Source of the DNA: an uncultured Clostridia bacterium
GTDB lineage: Bacteria > Bacillota > Clostridia > TANB77 > CAG-508
DNA: 13,418 bases
Direction of reading: 5' to 3'
NCBI GenBank assembly: GCA_944390505.1
Contig: CALXQF010000023.1
Coordinates: 1 to 13,418 of the forward strand
Numbering within the stretch: the first letter of the stretch is position 1; each line of letters starts with the position of its first letter. The position numbers were made by a program, and so were the translations under genes. Positions 6,709-13,418 of this stretch are shown here, piece after piece. Below the pieces are notes generated by a model, which saw only the letters and a program-made list of their open reading frames with translations, ran no database searches and was not told the DNA's origin.

Positions 6709-6729
6709 AAAAATAAGTATCTTATTTTT
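6709..6729 (-). promoter_or_regulatory. 5'-leader hairpin of the DUF5711-cvpA transcript
   Basis: The perfect 9-bp inverted repeat AAAAATAAG (6709-6717)/CTTATTTTT (6721-6729) has a 3-nt loop and begins within a few nt of the transcription start predicted from the promoter at 6738-6766. A hairpin at the extreme 5' end could protect the mRNA from decay. It could alternatively be a weak terminator for read-through from the YkvI-like gene. Confidence 0.45.
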
Positions 6730-6737
6730 ATAATGTA

Positions 6738-6766
6738 TTTATATCAGTTTTGGGTATTTTTTTCAA
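6738..6766 (-). promoter_or_regulatory. Extended -10 sigma-A promoter of the DUF5711-cvpA operon
   Basis: On the minus strand a -35 TTGAAA (6761-6766), a 17-bp spacer and a TGA-TATAAA extended -10 (hexamer 6738-6743) lie between the YkvI-like stop and the DUF5711 start. Confidence 0.75.
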
Positions 6767-6783
6767 TACATATTCCGGTTTTT

Positions 6784-7842
6784 TCACAATGTATACAGGT
6801 ATTTTTTATTAGAAAACTTTATCTTATCGTTCCTAAAAAACAAAAAGAAAAGTTGAATAAGCCCTAATACTCCAAAAATCGGATAACACCAATTTACTAA
6901 ATTAGAAAATCCAATCGGTGTTATGAATATAGATGAAATACAAAGTATCAAAACTGCAAAATTGTATTTTTTCTTAGACTTACTAATATTTTTTAAAAAT
7001 CCATATCCTGCTGAAATAGTAGTTGTTAGAATTGCTACTAAAATAACAATACCATAAATCCAATAATACACCACTCCAAATTCTTTTACAATTTGTAAAA
7101 TTGGTAACTCTAATTCTAAAATATAACCTCCACCTCGTAATAGTAAACAATATAAGCAAATTCCAAGAATAATAAAAATGCCACTACATATAATACTAGT
7201 TTTTTTAATCATATTCTTTGTTTTCATGTATTTTTGTAATTCAATTAAAATAGGAATCAATAAAATACTGTTATAACTTGCATATAAAATACTACTGATG
7301 AAGCATTGAATTGGTCTTTCTATTGGCGACATATTTTGCATCAAATATTCTGCTGTAAAGGGAATATTTTTAATTCCCAAATAAAAAATAAAAAGAATTA
7401 AAAATGGAATTAATATTGTATTAATAGATATAATACCTTTTATATCATTTTTAAAGATAATATAACATATTATTGCAATTCCAATTCCCGTTATCCAAAG
7501 TGGCACTTCAAACTCTTGCCAAAAGTAAGAAGAAAAGCCAGCTATCATAATATAAAAAGAAATCAATAAGAAAATGGTAATCATCATATTAACTATCTTT
7601 TTCGTAACAGGAGACATCGGTAATGTATTTAAAAATTCTGTATAATTTTGAATTTTTTTATCGCTGTTAAAAGATAAAACTTTGTGAATGATAATTCCTG
7701 TAATAATACATGATATAATCATCCCTATTAATCCTATATTTCCATACTGACTAAAAAATAAAATAATTTCTTGTCCTGAGGCAAAGCCAGCCCCTATCAT
7801 AGTTCCGATAATTACCAGACAGGATTTTAATATATTTTTCAT
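6784..7842 (-). CDS. YkvI-like integral membrane permease (APC-superfamily-like)
   Basis: This 352-residue protein is almost wholly membrane-embedded, with about ten helices. The first helix and re-entrant part carry the glycine-rich G-T-M-I-G-A-G-F-A-S-G-Q-E (13-25) that marks the YkvI group and is reminiscent of the unwound helix 1 of LeuT-fold amino-acid transporters. A Lys-rich cytoplasmic loop (S-K-S-K-K-K) lies near 290. The substrate is unknown; a transport role is inferred from the fold. The ATG at 7842 has an excellent GAAGGAG site 8 nt upstream, but that site is the 3' arm of the hairpin at 7846-7881. Only 50 bp separate it from the Gld-like operon and no promoter fits there, so it likely depends on read-through or on a promoter within the upstream gene. 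No clear terminator follows. Confidence 0.78.
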   Translation of the reverse strand: MKNILKSCLVIIGTMIGAGFASGQEIILFFSQYGNIGLIGMIISCIITGIIIHKVLSFNSDKKIQNYTEFLNTLPMSPVTKKIVNMMITIFLLISFYIMIAGFSSYFWQEFEVPLWITGIGIAIICYIIFKNDIKGIISINTILIPFLILFIFYLGIKNIPFTAEYLMQNMSPIERPIQCFISSILYASYNSILLIPILIELQKYMKTKNMIKKTSIICSGIFIILGICLYCLLLRGGGYILELELPILQIVKEFGVVYYWIYGIVILVAILTTTISAGYGFLKNISKSKKKYNFAVLILCISSIFITPIGFSNLVNWCYPIFGVLGLIQLFFLFFRNDKIKFSNKKYLYTL

Positions 7843-7845
7843 AGT

Positions 7846-7881
7846 AAAAACTCCTTCATTTTAACATATGAAGGAGTTTTT
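7846..7881 (-). terminator. Terminator hairpin of the Gld-like operon that includes the next gene's Shine-Dalgarno
   Basis: A perfect 14-bp inverted repeat AAAAACTCCTTCAT (7846-7859)/ATGAAGGAGTTTTT (7868-7881) with an 8-nt loop starts 11 nt after the upstream stop codon. On the minus strand the A-tract 5' arm and T-tract 3' arm make it a standard intrinsic terminator. The 3' arm also contains the only ribosome binding site of the YkvI-like gene (GGAG, 7851-7854), 8 nt before its ATG. In read-through RNA the hairpin would hide that site. Confidence 0.8.
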
Positions 7882-7892
7882 GAAATCAGAAC

Positions 7893-9344
7893 CTATTTTT
7901 TTCTTCTTCTTACTTGCCATATAATAATTCCTAAAATGATAATAAAGATTGGAATAGCAAAGATAATTGCTAAAACAATTCGTGTTTGTTGTGCGGTTAC
8001 ATTATATGTTGTTACGGTTTCTCCAGTTTTACGAATAGTAATGTTACTTTCGTTTTCTGTTAGGTAAGAAATAGAGTTGAGCAATACATCTTCATTATTA
8101 TATAACATAATAGCATAACTATAGTACTGTATATCTATTTGGATTGACATATTAGTTGCAAATACAGTGTTGGCGAATACAATCATTTTAGAATTATTGT
8201 CATCTCCAACTTCTTTTGTAAACATTGCAGCAACTGTTGCTCCTGCCGCATCTTCATCACTATCTACCTGACTAGCACCAGTTTCTTCTAGATCCGTTCT
8301 ATAAAAAGCTTGATCACTTACTGTTGCAAGTATCTCGGAAGTTACATTTTTTTCTTCTAGTTCTTCATCTGATGCAATAGTTAGCTTTCCTGGATTCATC
8401 ATACATATGTTTAAATCCATGCTGATATTTTTTACAATTTCAGAACTACTATTAATAGTAGAAATAACATAACTTGGTGAACTATACATCATTTTACTGC
8501 TATCACCTTCCAATATAATTCCATCTGACACGCTAACTCCATATTCGTCTAAAACTTCTTGGAAGTTTGGAGTTTCTATTTGATTTAAGTTTGGATCTAA
8601 TAGTAACAATATTTCTCCACCATTTTCAATATAATCTAAAATATCATCTCTTTCTGCTTCTGTAATATCTTCTTTTAAGGCTGTTAATACTAAGACTTCA
8701 CAATCTTCTGGGACTTGACCTGTCGTTAGTAAATCTACATATTCTACTTCATTAACTTCAGATATCAGGCTAGCTTCTAGTAATTGGAAATATTCTTCAG
8801 AATACAATTCGTGACCTGTTGCAAAATAAATTTTTGGTTTCACCTCTGTTGTCACATCTATTATTGCATTTGTCATTGATTCTTCTGTAATATCTATTTC
8901 CTCATAAGTAGTATAATCATATGTATACAAATTATAATCATATAGAATTTTTTCTTTTACATCTGTATGAATTACCATAAATGAACTTGTATCTGTTACA
9001 CCATAGTTTGTTTTCCAATCTGATTTTGCATTTAAATTTTCTAGTTCTTCTACTTTTATATGTTCATTTAGATTAGCATATTTATAAGCAAAATCATTTA
9101 CATAATCATACATATTGTAAATAGAAATCGTAACATCTTCCTCTAAATCTTGCAATTTATCTTTTGTTGTTTGTGAAATAGAATAAATTTTCTCTGCTGT
9201 AAAATCAAGGTCTGAAATATTTACAAGACTCACTGCATAGTTAATTCCTAGATAAGCACAAATAATAATTGCAAATAATAATATTGTTAATGTAATATTT
9301 CTTAGCCATTTTTTCTTAATCACTTCTATAAATCTATTTGCCAT
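7893..9344 (-). CDS. GldG-like auxiliary protein of an ABC transporter (ABC_transp_aux)
   Basis: This 483-residue protein has a basic start, one N-terminal membrane helix (about 15-38), a large extracytoplasmic part (about 40-450) and a C-terminal helix (about 454-476) ending R-R-R-K-K. The outside part resembles the Gldg/ABC_transp_aux family: an early F-T-A-E-K-I-Y-S-I-S region, the I-Y-F-A-T-G-H-E segment and a G-G-E-I-L-L-L-L-D-P-N motif typical of its ThuA/GATase-like fold. It is the last gene of a three-gene operon, 15 nt after the permease, with AAAGGAG ideally placed before the ATG. In Bacteroidota the equivalent proteins support gliding; in Clostridia the transported substrate is unknown. 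Confidence 0.85.
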   Translation of the reverse strand: MANRFIEVIKKKWLRNITLTILLFAIIICAYLGINYAVSLVNISDLDFTAEKIYSISQTTKDKLQDLEEDVTISIYNMYDYVNDFAYKYANLNEHIKVEELENLNAKSDWKTNYGVTDTSSFMVIHTDVKEKILYDYNLYTYDYTTYEEIDITEESMTNAIIDVTTEVKPKIYFATGHELYSEEYFQLLEASLISEVNEVEYVDLLTTGQVPEDCEVLVLTALKEDITEAERDDILDYIENGGEILLLLDPNLNQIETPNFQEVLDEYGVSVSDGIILEGDSSKMMYSSPSYVISTINSSSEIVKNISMDLNICMMNPGKLTIASDEELEEKNVTSEILATVSDQAFYRTDLEETGASQVDSDEDAAGATVAAMFTKEVGDDNNSKMIVFANTVFATNMSIQIDIQYYSYAIMLYNNEDVLLNSISYLTENESNITIRKTGETVTTYNVTAQQTRIVLAIIFAIPIFIIILGIIIWQVRRRKK

Positions 9345-9359
9345 GATTTTTCTCCTTTC

Positions 9360-10043
9360 CTATTTTACCGATTTTCTTCTTTGCATAACAATAATTGTAA
9401 ATAAAATAAACATAATTGCAAATGCTAATAAATTAGTAACTTCTGCTACTGAAATAAGTCCTGCTGGAAATTTTTGATAACTACTCATTAAGTCTACCAT
9501 AGCAAATGACTCATCTATATTTGGTAAAAACCATGGAACAACTAATAATATAATGGTGATAATTGCTGCAATTACTTGATTTTCTGTTAAGCTAGAAATA
9601 AACATTCCCAATCCAATCGCTGCCATAGCAACCAATAAAAATCCTAACATTGATACTAATGTAGAAGCTAAATTAGGTGCTTTAAAGAAACATAAAATGA
9701 TGTAATACACAAATGAAAATGCTAATGTAATAAGAATTAATGTAACAGCCGCGAAGAATTTTCCTAATACAATTCCTGTAATACTTCTTGGAGACGTTAG
9801 TAATAATTGTTCTGTACCATTTTTTCTTTCTTCTGCAAATGTTCTCATTGTAATAATTGGAACCATAATTAATAAACCATATCTTGCTGTATTAAAATAT
9901 AAATTTCCCATATCATAAGCTCCCACACTAACTGTGGTTAGATAGAAAAATAAACTAAATACAAGTAAAAATAGTCCTATTGTTATATATCCTATTGGAG
10001 ATAAAAAATAACTTTTTAATTCTTTTTTATAAACTGCCCACAT
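9360..10043 (-). CDS. GldF-like ABC-2 type transporter permease
   Basis: This is a 227-residue integral membrane protein with six helices. The N-terminal M-W-A-V-Y-K-K-E-L-K-S-Y-F-x-S-P-I-G-Y motif and the later T-F-A-E-E-R-K-x-G-T-x-E-x-L-L-x-S-P (about 67-85) are diagnostic of the GldF/ABC-2 group. It forms the channel with the ATPase encoded just upstream. The stop of the ATPase gene and this start share one base (TAATG at 10041-10045), and a strong AAAGGAGGGG lies within the last ATPase codons, so the two are translationally coupled. Confidence 0.9.
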   Translation of the reverse strand: MWAVYKKELKSYFLSPIGYITIGLFLLVFSLFFYLTTVSVGAYDMGNLYFNTARYGLLIMVPIITMRTFAEERKNGTEQLLLTSPRSITGIVLGKFFAAVTLILITLAFSFVYYIILCFFKAPNLASTLVSMLGFLLVAMAAIGLGMFISSLTENQVIAAIITIILLVVPWFLPNIDESFAMVDLMSSYQKFPAGLISVAEVTNLLAFAIMFILFTIIVMQRRKSVK

Positions 10044-11158
10044 TATTTTTCCCCTCCTTTATCTTTTTTCTCTGCTTTTTTGCTTTCTTTTTTCTCTTCT
10101 TTATTATTTTTTTCTTTTTTAGCTTCTATTTTTATTTCTTTTTTCTCTTGCTTTTGTTTTTTCTTTTCTTCTTTTGCTTTTGTTTTTTGCAATTCTTCTT
10201 GCTGTTGTTCTTCTAATTGTTCTTGACTATTGGTATCTACTAATTTAAGGAAAGCATCTTCTAATGTTGTTTCTCCTTTTTTTAGTTCAAAAATAGTAAT
10301 TTCTTCTTTTGGTAATATATCAAATAATTTTTTTCTTAAGTCAAATTCTTGTGCAGAAGTAATAGCATATTGTTTTGTATAATCTTCATTATCTTTGACC
10401 AATTTTACTTCTTCTATTTCTGGTACTTTTTCTTGTAATGTACTCATATTTCCTTTTACATCTTCCACAGTTACTAAAATAGTATTTTTCTCTTTTGTTT
10501 TTGTTTCTAGATTTTCAGGAGTATCTACTGCTACAATTTTACCTCGATTAATAATAATTACTCTTTCACAAATCTGGCTTACCTCTGATAAAATATGACT
10601 GCTTAAAATAACAGTATGTTTTTTTCCTAGTTCTTTAATTAAATTTCTAATTTCTGTAATTTGCTTTGGATCTAATCCCACTGTTGGTTCATCTAAAATA
10701 ATAACAGCTGGATCTCCTACTAAAGCTCCTGCAAGTCCTACTCTTTGTTTATATCCTCTTGATAAATTTCTAATTAATTTATTTTCTACTTCTTTTAATC
10801 CTGTTTCATTAATAGCTTTTTCTACAATTTCTTTTTTTCCTTTTTTCACAAGTTTTAATTCTGCCATATAAGTAACAAATTCTTTTACAGTTAGTTCTGT
10901 ATAAAGTGGAACTCCTTCTGGCATATAACCAATTTGCTTTTTGGCTTTTTTAGGTTTTTTAGAAATGTCATAACCATTGATGATAATTTGGCCTTTAGTA
11001 GGCTCAATAAATCCTGTTATCATATTCATAGTTGTACTTTTTCCAGCACCATTTGGGCCTAAAAATCCAACAACTTCGCCGTCTTTTACTTCAAAGCTGA
11101 TGTTATCAACGGCCATGACATTAGGATATTTTTTTGTGACATTTTTGACTTCTATCAC
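10043..11158 (-). CDS. GldA-like ABC transporter ATP-binding protein with charged C-terminal tail
   Basis: This is the ATPase of the Gld-like exporter. From the GTG start (371 residues) the nucleotide-binding motifs are in order: Walker A G-P-N-G-A-G-K-S-T (34-42), ABC signature L-S-R-G-Y-K-Q-R, Walker B V-I-I-L-D-E-P with D-loop G-L-D, and switch His in I-L-S-S-H. I chose GTG 11158 over the TTG at 11164 because AGGAGG ends 8 nt before the GTG but only 2 nt before the TTG, and family members begin M-I-E-V-K-N. After the usual C-terminal region (ending D-A-F-L-K-L-V-D) there is an extra tail of about 60 residues made almost only of Lys, Glu and Gln, probably a charged helix or disordered. It is encoded by a purine-only-like tract. 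Confidence 0.92.
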   Translation of the reverse strand: MIEVKNVTKKYPNVMAVDNISFEVKDGEVVGFLGPNGAGKSTTMNMITGFIEPTKGQIIINGYDISKKPKKAKKQIGYMPEGVPLYTELTVKEFVTYMAELKLVKKGKKEIVEKAINETGLKEVENKLIRNLSRGYKQRVGLAGALVGDPAVIILDEPTVGLDPKQITEIRNLIKELGKKHTVILSSHILSEVSQICERVIIINRGKIVAVDTPENLETKTKEKNTILVTVEDVKGNMSTLQEKVPEIEEVKLVKDNEDYTKQYAITSAQEFDLRKKLFDILPKEEITIFELKKGETTLEDAFLKLVDTNSQEQLEEQQQEELQKTKAKEEKKKQKQEKKEIKIEAKKEKNNKEEKKESKKAEKKDKGGEK

Positions 11159-11203
11159 TTTCAATTCCTCCTCTTTCTTATTTCCGTAAGTTTTACAGAT
11201 GTA

Positions 11204-11232
11204 ATCTTATCACTATCTTTTTTACCGTGCAA
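11204..11232 (-). promoter_or_regulatory. Probable promoter of the Gld-like ABC operon
   Basis: On the minus strand a -35-like TTGCAC (11227-11232), a 17-bp spacer and an extended -10 TGA-TAAGAT (hexamer 11204-11209) lie 45 nt before the GTG start. The hexamers are moderate matches, but spacing and the TG extension are right. Confidence 0.55.
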
Positions 11233-11380
11233 TGCTTTTTAGAATATTTCACATAGAATTTACAATTTAGAATATACATGTTGTAGAAAATAAATTTACC
11301 ATTTAAAATTTTCCATTTATTTTAATAGGATTGATTTAAGCAAGGCATTTATATTGTACTTTAGAATGGAGGGAACTTCC

Positions 11381-11998
11381 ATGAATTTTATTTATCCGTT
11401 TTTAGTAGCATTTTCTCTTGTTTTTGTGAGCGAATTAGGTGATAAAACACAACTTTTAGTGTTATCTTTTTCTCAAAAAGATAGAGCCTTTAAAATATTA
11501 TTAGGTGTTGCAATTGGCTCCTTTTTTAGCCATGGAATAGCCATTTTATTCGGCAGTAGCATCACTTTATTTGAAAATGAGAATTTACACCAGCTTTTTA
11601 AATTTTTTACTTATTGTTCTTTTCTCATTATGGGAACATTATCACTACTTCCTCCAAAAGAACAATTATCAATGGAAGAAAGTAAAAAAGATGGGATACT
11701 TTTTAAAATATCTCACCTAAAATTAAATTATTGTTTGATTATTGCCTTATGTATTTTATTTGGTGAACTTGGAGATAAAACTTTTTTAGCATCTATTGGT
11801 CTTGGTGTACAATACCCCGCCTTCAAACCCGCTTTGATTGCAGGTGCCGTCTTGGCTATGGTATGTTGTAACCTTATTGCTATTTTGTTTGGAAAGTTTT
11901 TAAAACAGCATATTTCTGAATCAGCTATGCAGAAATTATCTGGTTTCCTATTCTTGTTATTTGGTTTAGTTGGTTTTATTTCTGTTTTTTGTGATTAA
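11381..11998 (+). CDS. GDT1/UPF0016 (TMEM165) family cation exporter, probably Mn2+
   Basis: This 205-residue protein has six helices in two homologous halves, each with the family motif E-x-G-D-K-T: E18-L-G-D21-K-T and E129-L-G-D132-K-T. These acidic residues form the cation site. Bacterial members (MneA type) export manganese, while eukaryotic ones move Mn2+/Ca2+ in the Golgi. A short, charged cytoplasmic loop (about 93-116) joins the halves. I place the start at ATG 11381 because GGAGG lies 8 nt before it; an upstream in-frame TTG (11354) would put that site inside the gene. I see no yybP-ykoY manganese riboswitch in the 216-bp leader region and no clear promoter. No terminator separates it from yhbY. 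Confidence 0.92.
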   Translation: MNFIYPFLVAFSLVFVSELGDKTQLLVLSFSQKDRAFKILLGVAIGSFFSHGIAILFGSSITLFENENLHQLFKFFTYCSFLIMGTLSLLPPKEQLSMEESKKDGILFKISHLKLNYCLIIALCILFGELGDKTFLASIGLGVQYPAFKPALIAGAVLAMVCCNLIAILFGKFLKQHISESAMQKLSGFLFLLFGLVGFISVFCD

Positions 11999-12025
11999 TA
12001 GCGTATATATTCATTTTAAAATATG

Positions 12026-12054
12026 TTGAAATTTGTTGCTAATAATGCTATAAT
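12026..12054 (+). promoter_or_regulatory. Sigma-A promoter of yhbY
   Basis: A -35 TTGAAA (12026-12031), a 17-bp spacer and an extended -10 TGC-TATAAT (hexamer 12049-12054) lie 33 nt before the yhbY start. yhbY can therefore be transcribed independently of the exporter gene 90 bp upstream. Confidence 0.88.
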
Positions 12055-12087
12055 TAAAAAATATAAAAAAAGAAAGAGGAATAAAAA

Positions 12088-12378
12088 ATGACAAGTAAAC
12101 AAAGAGCGTATTTAAGAGGTCTTGCCAATTCTTTACAACCAATTTTCCAAATTGGTAAAGGTGGCTTATCTGATAATTTAATGAAGCAATTAGATGAAGC
12201 TTTAGAAGCAAGAGAATTAATAAAAGTAAATGTATTAGAAACAGCTCCAGAAGAAATAAAAGTTCTTGGTAATAAAATAGCTGAAAGTACAAATTCTTTT
12301 TTTGTACAAGCAATTGGAAATAAACTTACTTTTTATCGTGCTAATCCAAAAGAGCCTAAAATTATATTACCAAATTAA
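12088..12378 (+). CDS. yhbY: YhbY/YqeI family RNA-binding protein (CRM domain)
   Basis: This 96-residue protein is a single CRS1-YhbY (CRM) domain, the normal full length. The characteristic start (S-K-Q-R-A-Y-L-R-G-L-A), the loop G23-K-G-G26 corresponding to the KH-like GxxG RNA contact, and the later I-K-V-N-V-L and I-G-N-K-L-T-F-Y-R strands are all present. The family binds pre-50S ribosomal particles and helps large-subunit assembly. AGAGGA precedes the ATG. It has its own strong promoter, and the bidirectional terminator stem already begins at its stop codon. Confidence 0.94.
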   Translation: MTSKQRAYLRGLANSLQPIFQIGKGGLSDNLMKQLDEALEARELIKVNVLETAPEEIKVLGNKIAESTNSFFVQAIGNKLTFYRANPKEPKIILPN

Positions 12379-12430
12379 AAAATATAGTAATGAATCGTCT
12401 TTGACAAGGCATTTCATTACTATATTTTTT
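12377..12430. terminator. Bidirectional terminator overlapping the stop codons of both convergent genes
   Basis: A perfect 18-bp inverted repeat (12377-12394 and 12413-12430) encloses an 18-nt loop. The arms begin with six A and end with six T, so the same hairpin gives a T-tail on both strands. The left arm includes two bases of the yhbY TAA, and the right arm includes two bases of the stop of the minus-strand gene at 12429. Confidence 0.9.
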
Positions 12431-13172
12431 AGTTAGTGTTTGATTCGTTTTTTGGTTTTACAATATCGATAATCCATACTTCATTTCCTTCTTTATCCTT
12501 TGTTCTTAAATTTGGAAATATCTTTTGCATTCTTTCATTTGTAAAATACTCATTTTCTATTTTATTTTTAATAGAGAGAACTGGATTGTTTACTTCTACT
12601 GTTTTTATTGGTTCATGGTAATATTGTTTCATTGCTCTATTTTCATACGTGTTAATTGCCCAAACAGTTACTAATGCATCAATCACTAAAAAAATAAACA
12701 AAATAATTTCTGTTATTTTTTTTGGCCTTTCTGGAACTTTGTCAATCAATTTATCAATAAAAGGTTTTGCAATTGACATCAATCCTATCGCCAAAATTCC
12801 CCAAAACATAGAATAAGTGATGCAAATTCTCCCATTTACATCCTTTCCGGTATATGCATAATCCCAAAAACGGATTCCATAAATTGCCTCTAATAGATAG
12901 CTTAATAAATATTCTACAACTGACCCAATTAAAAAACCGTAAATAAATAGTTTTGCATAGCTTTTTCTATCTATGTGATTAAGAAGTAAAATTAAAATAA
13001 CTGCCCCTACACCATATACAGGGCAAAAAGGTCCCCATATGAGTCCTTTTCTACTTTGCCATACACCCATAGTAGCATAACCATAGAGCGTTTCTATGAT
13101 TAACCCCAAAACACTAAAAATGACAAAGTACCAAAATAATTGGTTAATTGTTAATTGTTTTTTGTTTTCCAT
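12429..13172 (-). CDS. Putative ABC-transporter type IV-like membrane protein (PF06541, CmpB-like)
   Basis: This 247-residue protein has about five membrane helices in residues 11-171 and a soluble tail of about 75 residues. The conserved start (F-W-Y-F-V-I-F-S-V-L-G-L-I-I-E-T), the G-L-I-W-G-P-F-C-P-V-Y-G-V-G block (about 43-57) and the G-S-V-V-E-Y-L-x-S-Y-L-L-E and R-x-W-D-Y motifs mark the PF06541 family. It is commonly annotated as a putative ABC transporter permease, but no ATPase is adjacent and transport is unproven. The tail (V-N-N-P-V-L ... K-E-G-N-E-V-W-I-I-D-I-V-K-P) is polar and probably cytoplasmic. AAAGGG lies 7 nt before the ATG and a promoter at 13196-13224. Confidence 0.82.
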   Translation of the reverse strand: MENKKQLTINQLFWYFVIFSVLGLIIETLYGYATMGVWQSRKGLIWGPFCPVYGVGAVILILLLNHIDRKSYAKLFIYGFLIGSVVEYLLSYLLEAIYGIRFWDYAYTGKDVNGRICITYSMFWGILAIGLMSIAKPFIDKLIDKVPERPKKITEIILFIFLVIDALVTVWAINTYENRAMKQYYHEPIKTVEVNNPVLSIKNKIENEYFTNERMQKIFPNLRTKDKEGNEVWIIDIVKPKNESNTN

Positions 13173-13195
13173 GCTTTGACCCTTTCTATTGTTTT

Positions 13196-13224
13196 ATTGT
13201 AACATGAAATTTCTCTTTTTTCTA
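13196..13224 (-). promoter_or_regulatory. Probable promoter of the PF06541 gene
   Basis: On the minus strand a -35 TAGAAA (13219-13224), a 17-bp spacer and an extended -10 TGT-TACAAT (hexamer 13196-13201) lie 23 nt before the start codon. The -35 is a 4/6 match, the -10 a 5/6 match. Confidence 0.65.
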
Positions 13225-13302
13225 GTACTTATTGCTATTATATCTACTTTTGTAATCTATACCTTAAAAGCTACAGTTACTTGATTTTTTAGAATTTTTA
13301 TC

Positions 13303-13331
13303 TTGACATTGTTTTGAAATCGTGCTATGAT
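13303..13331 (+). promoter_or_regulatory. Sigma-A promoter of tRNA-Arg
   Basis: A perfect -35 TTGACA (13303-13308), a 17-bp spacer and a -10 TATGAT (13326-13331) lie 13 nt before the tRNA 5' end. Confidence 0.9.
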
Positions 13332-13344
13332 AGTATTTGTTCAT

Positions 13345-13418
<74 letters not shown>

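Noticed and set aside
9980..10216. Plus-strand open frame rich in Phe and Leu opposite the ATPase tail
   Set aside because: It is the antisense of the Lys/Glu-coding purine tract. The composition (runs of F/L) is a direct consequence, and there is no ribosome binding site or recognisable domain.
11165..11380. Manganese (yybP-ykoY) riboswitch before the GDT1-family exporter
   Set aside because: Such exporters often have one, but I could not find its conserved loop sequences or paired helices in this AT-rich 216 bp. A covariance-model search would settle it.
12011..12313. Minus-strand 100-codon ORF opposite yhbY
   Set aside because: It is a Leu/Phe-rich antisense shadow of yhbY, which has a clear CRM domain, a promoter and a ribosome binding site.

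Overview
This window comes from a low-GC (very AT-rich) Gram-positive bacterium, most likely an anaerobic member of the Clostridia (Bacillota). Points in favour are clean AGGAGG-type ribosome binding sites, use of GTG and TTG starts, near-consensus sigma-A promoters with 17-bp spacers, a DacF-type D,D-carboxypeptidase, a DUF5711/CvpA gene pair, a YkvI-like permease and a ComEA with an SLBB domain. I cannot name the genus. Everything looks chromosomal. I see no phage, plasmid, IS transposase or CRISPR array.

Layout. The window is bracketed by tRNA genes: initiator tRNA-Met (68-143, minus) and tRNA-Arg(TCT) (13345-13418, plus, ending at the discriminator base on the window edge). Each has a visible sigma-A promoter. 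Next to the initiator tRNA lies a C-terminal remnant of a membrane acyltransferase, overlapping the end of comEA. A divergent 368-bp spacer separates comEA (minus) from a D,D-carboxypeptidase gene (plus). Then comes a long minus-strand block, read right to left: a GldA/GldF/GldG-like ABC transporter operon (11158 to 7893), a YkvI-like permease (7842 to 6784), a DUF5711 protein with CvpA (6684 to 4743), and an LCP-family cell-wall ligase (GTG 4538 to 3267) under its own promoter. On the right arm are a GDT1/UPF0016 cation exporter (plus), the ribosome-associated RNA-binding protein YhbY (plus) and a convergent PF06541 membrane protein (minus).

How the genes fit together. The theme is the cell envelope: peptidoglycan trimming (D,D-carboxypeptidase), attachment of glycopolymers to the wall (LCP), DNA uptake at the membrane (ComEA), and several membrane proteins of poorly known function (CvpA, DUF5711, Gld-like ABC complex, YkvI, PF06541). 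Metal homeostasis (GDT1) and ribosome biogenesis (YhbY) are housekeeping additions.

There is no obvious defence or biosynthetic novelty. The most unusual signals are regulatory: (i) a terminator-type hairpin whose 3' arm carries the Shine-Dalgarno of the YkvI-like gene; (ii) a strong Shine-Dalgarno lying 36 nt before cvpA, separated from the start by a hairpin and inside a 21-codon overlapping ORF; (iii) a 67-bp element with perfect 17-bp inverted arms, each holding a TAGTTtgAACTA-like dyad that recurs upstream of comEA.
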